Shown: piece by piece, positions 17,701-26,700 of the stretch
Layout of the letters: each line of letters opens with the position of its first letter
Numbering within the stretch: the first letter of the stretch is position 1
Source of the DNA: Zooshikella harenae
GTDB taxonomy: Bacteria; Pseudomonadota; Gammaproteobacteria; Pseudomonadales; Zooshikellaceae
Direction of reading: 5' to 3'
DNA length: 34,207 nucleotides
NCBI RefSeq assembly: GCF_018837975.1
Contig: NZ_JAGSOY010000050.1
Span: 1-34,207, forward strand
Program-made: the position numbers and the translations under genes
Notes under the pieces: model-generated
Told to the model about the DNA's origin: nothing
The model's input: the letters and a program-made list of their open reading frames with translations, nothing else
Databases searched by the model: none

Positions 17701-20700
17701 CCCACTTGGCTACACAAGAATGGTCTAGGAGTGTACCTCGAGGCTATTTGCCGCCAGAGGATGAGCGCTGTATTGCATTGATCAACAGTGCCAACCAGCC
17801 GGTGAGTGAAGAAACTCTGGTCAGCTTGTTTGAAAGTCAGGCCAGGGAGGGACACCGTATTGCGGTTTATGATGAGCGTTTAGGACAAAGTTATACCTAC
17901 GCCCAGTTACAGCAGGATAGTGAGTGTTTAGCCAGTCACTGTCTAGCCATGGAGGGAGAGTTAATAGCCGTTTTGGCAGAGAAGGGATACGCCCAGCTGT
18001 GTGCTTGTTTAGCGATAATGAAGGCCGGTAAAGGTTATTTGCCACTGCATGTTGACTGGCCTGAAGAGAGAATGAATGGTGTGTTGGCACAGGCTGAGGC
18101 AGACCATCTTTTAATCACAGAGCTTCAGGCTCAGCGTGATTTTAAACTGATGCAAAGCATCTCAAGCCTTTGCATTGAGACCGCTCTGGTCGATGAGTCT
18201 TGTTGCGCCAAAGTGAGCTTACCCGAGGTTAAGCCAGATGATGTTGCTTATGTGATTTTTACTTCAGGCTCTACTGGCAAGCCTAAAGGCGTGACGATCA
18301 GTCATCGGGGCGCAGTGAATACCATTATTGCGGTGAATGAGCAGTATAACGTCACTGCCGATGATGCTTTATTTGCATTGTCTGAACTCAGTTTTGATTT
18401 GTCAGTTTATGACTTGTTCGGTGCACTCGCTGTAGGTGCCAAAGTTGTTTTTCCTGATCAGCAACATGTGAAGACCCCTGACGGTTGGTTACCGTTGATT
18501 CAGCAGGAAAAGGTCAGCATTTGGAATACTGTTCCCCAGCTTGCGGGTCTTTTGGAAGAAGCTACCTCTGCAACCAATACTCCGCTGCCATCGCTGCGAC
18601 TGTTCATGATGAGTGGCGATTGGATTCCACTCAACCTCCTTGATAGGCTCGCTTGTACATTCCCAGCAGCCAAGCAACTCAGCTTAGGGGGTGCTACAGA
18701 AGGGAGTATTTGGTCAATTTGGTACCCGATTGAATCTCGTCAGTCTGATTGGGCTTCAGTGCCTTATGGCAAGGCAATGCCGAACCAAACCATGAGTGTT
18801 TTGGATAATCAGTTGCAGCCCTGCCCGGTGGGGGTGACTGGTGAAATCTATATTGGTGGGTTAGGCGTGGCGCTAAGTTACTGGAAAAATGAGGCGTTGA
18901 CCCGTGAGCGCTTCATAGAACATCCAGATTTAGGACGGATTTATAAAACCGGTGACTTAGGTCGTGTTGAGTCTGATGGCAATATTATTTTCCAGGGACG
19001 CAATGATTTTCAGGTCAAGGTGCGCGGCCATCGTATTGAGCTTGGTGAGATCGAAGCAGTGATTACTCAGTTTGAGGGGGTTGAGCAGTCGCTTGTCCTC
19101 ACTCAGCCTGTGGATGGAGAAAACTCAGCGGTAAATCTCGTGGGTTATTATGTGACGAAAGTTCAGGTGGATGAGCTGGCACTCCGCCAGGCGCTTGCGT
19201 CGCGTCTACCAGAGTATATGGTGCCGCCTTTCCTCATTGCTCTGGACTCACTCCCGCTAACGGCCAATGGCAAGCTAGACCGGGCCGCATTGCCTGTGCC
19301 AAATACCCATACGTCAAATCAACATTGTCAGCCAAGTAACACGATAGAAGCTAAGCTTTGTCAGCTTTGGGCCGGGGTACTGAACATTTCCCAACAACGG
19401 CTGGGGATTCATGATGATATCTTTTCTCTAGGCTGTGACAGTGTCATGGCAATTCAGATGGTGGGTCGTCTGCGTCGAGAAATGCAAGTTGAGCTTGGGT
19501 TAAGGGAGCTATTTACTTATCGTTCAGTAGCTACCTTGGCAGAGTTTGTCTCAGACAAACTGCAAAACTCAAACGCTGATGTTGCTGAGCCTCAAACCGA
19601 ACAGCCCTCACTAACTGGGGAGGTGTCTTTACTTCCTATTCAACAGTGGTTTTTTTCAAATGAATGGACGGTAGCGAGCCACTGGAATCAAACGGCCATG
19701 TTAGTGACGCCGCCTCTGTCCTTTTCTCGTCTTGAGCAAGCTGTCAGTCAAGTGGTAGCGCACCATGATGCCTTTGCACTACGTTTTACGGTAAATGATG
19801 GTGGTGATTGGGCGCAGCATTATCAACCCGACTCTGCAAAACCGGCCTGTCATCGAGTGGATATTAGAGAGCTGTCAGTCAAAGAACATGAGCCTGGGTT
19901 TGATGCCTGCTTGAAAGAGGCGCTCGCTGATCTTCATAGCCAGTTTGACTTGGCAAACGGTCCACTAAGTGTGTTTGCTTACCTTGATGGTTTCAGTGAT
20001 GGACAAGGTCGGCTCTTTATGGCCTGGCATCACTTAATTATTGATACCGTTAGTCAGTCGGTTTTGATTGAGGATTTATATCAGGCCTATCTGAGGCAGC
20101 CACTTGGGTCCAAGAGTAGCAGTTATCGGCAGTGGAGTGAGCTGGTAAATAGCCTATCGGTTACTGATGAGGAGATGTCATTTTGGCAAAGTCAGTTGCC
20201 TGGGCCAGAAGCAGCGTTACTGGCTGCATCCAAAGGTAGGGAATCAACAGAATATCGTTTACAGCTAAGCAGTGACACCACCGATTCTTTGCTTGAGCGG
20301 ACTCGTCCTTTGGGTATGCAACCCCAAGACTGCCTGGCTTTGACGCTCAGCCGTTTTCTTCAACAGTACACAGGGCAGCAATCCCACTCGTTATGGTTAG
20401 AGGGACATGGGCGACAGCATGAGCATGAAACGCTTGATGTTTCCCGCACTATAGGCTGGTTTACCAGTCGCTACCCTGTTCGTTTAACAACGAAAACCAA
20501 TAGCCGTGAACAGTTAATAGACACAAAAAATCAGTTAAGACGTTGTGCTGAAAAAGGGTTGAGTTATGGTGCTGCTTTTTCGATGCCCTGTACCTCTTTA
20601 GATGGGGTAAGCCTTAACTATTTAGGCAGGATTGAGTCTACTGAGTCTTCTCCATGGCAATTGGCTTTAGCGTATAGCGAGCTATCTAGCCACTCAAAAA

Positions 20701-23700
20701 ACCCATCACTTCATCTACTGGAAGTCGTCAGTTGGCTGGCAAATGGTCAGTTACAGCTGTTAGTAAAATCCAACCTCAGAGATATAACAGCACAGAACGT
20801 GGCGGAAGCACTTTCTGCGCAACTGGATATGCTGCTAGCTGAATTGGGAGATGAGCAACGCACTTGGTTGACAGAATCTGATGTTAACTTTGTGGTGTCT
20901 CAAAATTATCTGGATCAACTGCAGAAGCACCAAGAAGTTGAGCAGGTATTTAGGGCAAATAGCCTGCAGCAGGGGATGATACATCACAGCCTGGCCTATG
21001 GTGACCAGGATGCCTCATATCGTATTGCTGTACGTTGGGATTACCACGCTCAGGTTGAGCCTCAGCTCTTTCACCAAGCCTGGCAGTTGTTGCAAAAGCA
21101 GCTTGCCTGTTTGCGCTCCCGATTTGACTGGCGTGGAGAGATTGTCCAGGTGGTTGACCGAGAAATGGGTTTTCCCTGGGCTTATCATGACTTCAGTGAC
21201 ATGAATGCTAGCGACCGTGAGCAGGCGTTAGCGAAGCTTCAGCAGGAGGATCGAAGGGGCAATTATGACCTTAGTACAGGAGGGCTGTTCAGAGTTTGTT
21301 TGGTGAAGCTGGATCAGCATCACTATTGCTGCTTGTTTAATGTTCATCATGCCATTCTTGATGGGTGGAGCAGCCCTATTTTAATGGCTCATTTACATGA
21401 CACTTATGATGCATTGCAGAAAGACGCCCCCTTACCTTTAGTTTCTGATGCTTTCAGTGCCGTTCAAAGCTATATACAGCAACATCAAAATGCCGATAAA
21501 GACTATTGGAGTGAGTATTTAAGTGATGTTGACGAGGCCATGCCTTTATCTTCGCTGCTGCATCCAGAGGTTTCACCGGCAGAGTATCGACAACAGCGTC
21601 AGGTTAAATCATTACAGCGACTTAGTCTCAAATTGAGCAACACTGAACTGTCTTCTTTGAGTGGGCTGGCACAAAAGTACGGTATTACGGTGAACTCCGT
21701 GTTCCTGTTTGCCTGGCACAAGCTCTTATCATTGTATTCTGGGGCGGTACAAACGGTTGTCGGTACTGTCATTGCAGGCAGAATGTTACCTGTAGCGGGC
21801 ATTGAACATGCTGTTGGCATGTTTCTCAATACCCTGCCAATTAAGCACCAGCATGATACGGGCACCAGCATACTCGAGCAGATAAGTGCATTACAGGATG
21901 CCGTGGGAGAAGCCAATAGCCGCAGCTTAGTCAGTTTGGCAGACTTACAGCAGGGTGGAAGCAGGCTGTTTGACTCATTGTATGTTTTTGAAAACTATCC
22001 TGACCCAAGTTTGCAGAACGACCTTGACCGCTTACATCATCAATTCGTATCCCGAGAGGAACATCGGGACTACCCACTGGCACTGCAAGTTGAAGAACAA
22101 GCAGACGCAATCAATATCTATCTGGACTTTGCGACAGAGTGGTTCAGCCCAACGAAGATGCAACAGGCTTTAAATGTGTTGCAGCAGATAGTAACGCAGG
22201 TGCTGGCCGATCCTGATGAGCAGCAATTGCAGTTTGCGCCATCCATAATGACAGGCGAAAAACTGCAAAACATGGCTCCAGCAATCCCAACCCGTAACCT
22301 GGCGGCAGCGATTGCACATTATGCTTGTCATCAGCCAGACGCGCCTGCCCTATGTCACTCTGGTGAAGTACTCGGCTACTTACAACTACATCAGCAAGTA
22401 TTGGCAGCGGCATACTGTCTTCAGTCGGAATACGCCATAAGCCCAGGACAGCGAGTTGCGCTATTAATGCTAAGAGATGCGTTAGCATTAACGGTCATTC
22501 TCGCTATAGGGAGGCTTGGAGCAACCTATGTGCCTCTGTCTTATGACTATCCTGCAGAGCGAATTGAGTATATTTTGCAGGATTGCCAGGCTGACTGTTT
22601 GGTTACTGATGGTTTGCATGACCAGCTATTACCAAATGTATCTATTCCTACACTTGTCCTGGATAGCGCCAAGCAGGCATTACTCAATGTTCCAGCGAAT
22701 TTAGCTGAGGCGGAGATCAAGCCACAAGATACCGCGTATATCCTGTATACATCTGGCACCACAGGCCAGCCTAAAGGTGTTGCGTTATCCAATAGTGCGT
22801 TTATGGCAACGTTACATGGGCTATGGCAGGCTCACTTCCCGAATAAGACTGGGCTGAATACTTTCAGCATGACCAACATGGTGTTTGATATTTTCGGGGC
22901 AGAGTTTGGTTTGCCATTACTATCTGGAGGTACGTTGACACTGGGTGATTACAGGGAAAGTCCTATTAACTGTCAGTCACTCGACTTTATTCAAACCACG
23001 CCAAGCATGCTTGAGTTTACGTTGCCATCATTCGAGCAAACCACAAAGTGTACGCTGCTGGTGGGGGGTGAAGCCTTATCTCATCACTTGGCCCAACGTG
23101 CATTTGCTAAGTTTTCACGGGTGATTAATGTTTATGGGCCAACAGAAACCTGCATCTGGTCTACCAGTAAAACCTATTTAGCGGGACAAGACACAGGCGT
23201 TATCAGTATTGGGCGACCTTTGCCCGGAGAGAGTTGCACTGTGTTAGGACTGCAGGGTGAGCCTTTACCATCAGGCGCATGTGGTGAACTTTATATCGGC
23301 GGTACAGGTGTCGCACAGGGGTATGTGAATAAGCCTGAGTTAAACGAAAGCAGGTTTATAAGTTTGCCCTTTGCAGACGGGACTTGGTATCGAACAGGGG
23401 ATACGGTCAGGCAGCTGGATGATGGCAGCTTGTTGTTTATGGGGCGCCAGGATGGGCAAATTAAAGTCATGGGGCACCGTATTGAAAGAGCGGATATTGA
23501 GCAGGCGATGCTGGCTCATCCGCAGATACAGCAAGTCACTGTTCAGCTGGTAAATAGTTCAGTAGGCTCTAGCAATGTTCAGGTGTTGGTAGGCTATTAT
23601 GTGTCGTCAGCTGCTGATATGAATTCGCTTACCCTAGCACAGTGGCTGAAGCAAAAGCTGCCTGATTATATGGTTCCTGAGCAATTTATTGCACTGGAAG

Positions 23701-26700
23701 CCTTACCTATGTCAGTAAATGGCAAGCTGAATTCCAAGGCGCTGCCTGCACCAGTCTTTGATAGCCCGGTAACCGATGATGAAGCATTCAAGGCTGAAAG
23801 TGAGCCATTAGTGCAGGTGTTGCAGTCTGTTTGGTGTCAGCTGCTACAAAGACAGTCAGTGGGGCTTCAGGATAAGTTTTTTGAGTTAGGCGGAAACTCA
23901 ATACTCCTTACCCGTATGCATGGGTTATTACCTGTAGATGTGCAGTCTACAGTGTCATTGATTGACCTGTTTAAGCTGCCGACCATTGCTAGCATTGTGC
24001 ACTATGTTGAACAGCAGGCTAGCACAGCGAAGCCAGCAGTGGTTAAGCCAAAAGCACAATCTATCGCACATACCGATATTGCAATAATCGGTATGTCGGG
24101 CCGCTTTCCACAATCTGAAACCCTGGCTGAATTTTGGGAGCATCTGAAAGCAGGCAAAGAGCTTGTGTCGTGTTACTCCGTTGAAGAACTGCAGGGGTTA
24201 GTACCTGAGTCGCAGCTTAGTAACCCCAACTATGTGTTGGCACAAAGTAAACTAGAAGGCATTGAGTGCTTTGATGCGGGCTTCTTTGGGCTAACAGCCA
24301 AAGAAGCCATGATGATGGACCCGCAACATAGGGTATTCCTTGAGTGTGTTTGGCATGCTTTTGAAAATGCTAACTATGACCCACTAACCATCACGAATGA
24401 TGTGGGTGTGTATGCCAGTGTTGGGAATAATCATTACGAGTCAGACTATGTGCTGCCATCAATGAAGCATGCTGACCTGGTTGATCACTATCAGGTGATG
24501 ATTAGTAATCAGTCGCACTTTTTGGCAACCAGAGTCGCTTACACCCTAAACCTTACAGGTCCCGCAATGACCGTGCAGACGGCTTGCTCCTCCTCGCTGG
24601 TGGCAGTGCATCAGGCCTGCCGCGCAATACAGGCTGGTGATTGCCAGATGGCTATTGCGGGAGGTATTTCGTTGGGCCAGCTTGAGAAGCAAGGCTACCT
24701 TTATCAGCCAGGAATGATTTTCTCAGCGGATGGTCATTGTCGTCCTTTTGATTGTGAGTCCTCTGGCACGATTGAGGGGCAGGGTGTTGGTGTTGTATTA
24801 CTCAAGCCGCTTGCTCAAGCACTGGAACACGGTGACAGTGTAATTGCTGTTATTAAGGGCAGCGCAATCAATAACGATGGCAATCATAAAGCGGGGTTCA
24901 CCGCGCCGAGTGAAGACCGTCAGGCTGCTGTTATTCGCCAAGCAATGGCCAATGCGCAGGTTTCTGCCGATGATGTGTCTTACATAGAAGCGCATGGTAC
25001 GGGTACCAAGTTAGGAGACCCCATTGAAATTGCAGGATTATCTCAGGCACTTTCTGGCAGAACATCTAAACAGCCCTGCGCAATTGGCGCGTTGAAGAGT
25101 AATCTCGGACACCTTGATGTTGCGGCTGGAATTGCAGGACTCATAAAAGTCGCTTTATGTTTACAGCATAAAACCCTGGTGCCAACGGTTCACTTCCAGC
25201 AGGAAAATGCTGAACTGAAGCTGGCTACACGAGGCTTTAAAGTTCAGCAAACGACCGAGGAATGGACGCAAGATCAAGGCAGTGAGCTAAGAACAGCAGG
25301 GGTCAGTGCTTTTGGTATTGGTGGAACCAATGCCCATGTGATTTTACAAGAGGCACCTGAAACGAATACTTCACTACAGGAAGGCGTTACAGGTAGACCG
25401 TTACTATTTTGCTTGTCAGCACCCGATGAAGAAGGCTTGCACCGCCAATCTGCAGCAATGGCCGCGTTTGTCCATGGTGCGCAAACCGAGCAACTGGTGC
25501 GTGCGGGCTATACGTTAATGCACTCTCGGAGCCGATTTGATTGCCAGAGGGTGGTGATGGGCAACAACAGCAAGGAGTTGGCAGAGGCTTTAGTAGCACA
25601 GCCCCAGATAATCCATAAACCTGATCGAGCACCGTCAGTGGTCTTTATGTTCCCAGGGCAGGGAGCGCAATATAAAGGCATGACTCAGTGGTTATTTGAT
25701 AATGAGCCAGCTTTCCGTTTTTGGGTAGAGCAGTGCTTGGATATTGCTGCTCCAATGCTAGGCAACGAGGTCTCACGTGAGGATCTGCTGGCTGCCAGTG
25801 AGCGCATCAATGACACAGCGATTACTCATCCGGCGCTGTTTATCTGTGAGTTTGCACTGGCAAAATGGCTGATGGATAAAGGCGTTTCCCCTGCAGCAAT
25901 GATAGGCCATAGTCTTGGTGAGTATGTCGCAGCTTGCTGTGCAGGTGTTCTGTCACTGACTGATGCGCTATCGCTGGTGATTAAGCGTGGGCAGTTGTTA
26001 GCATCGCTGCCCCAAGGTCGAATGGTATCGGTGCGTTGTACCTATGAGGAGATTCGACCCTTTGTTGAGACTCACCAGTTGGATATTGCCGCTATTAATG
26101 AGGCGCAGTCATGTGTGATATCTGGCGCGCCTGACAAGGTAGCGGCTTTGGAAGCCGTATTAAACCAACAGGGAATTACCTACCGTAGTGTGAAAGTCTC
26201 CAGAGCTTTCCACTCTGCTATGCTTGATCCCATTTTGGATAATTTTGCACAGCTGGTTGCCTCAGTACAGCTGAACCCTCCAGTGTTGCCTTATATTTCG
26301 AATTTGAGTGGTGACTGGATTAAGCCAGAGCAAACATGCTCTGTGGCGTATTGGGTAGAACATCTCCGCCAAACCGTGATGTTTGAAGCGGGTCTTTCGA
26401 CACTGTTCAACAACAAGCAGTTTTCTGACATGGTGTTGGTTGAAGTAGGACCTGGCACGATTTTGAGTGTACTGGCAAAACGTCACCAAGGTCGCAGGCC
26501 TACGCATCATGTCATTCAGGGCCTGGCTGAGCGCTCCCCCTATCAACATTTGATGTCGATGATTGGGCAACTGTTCTGCCTTTCTGTCCCAGTTGATCTG
26601 CAAAAGTTCTGGCAGTTATCCCCAGAAAACAGAATTAAACTACCAGGCTATGCTTTTGCACGTGATCATTACTGGATAGGTGAAAATAAGGCTAAAACCG

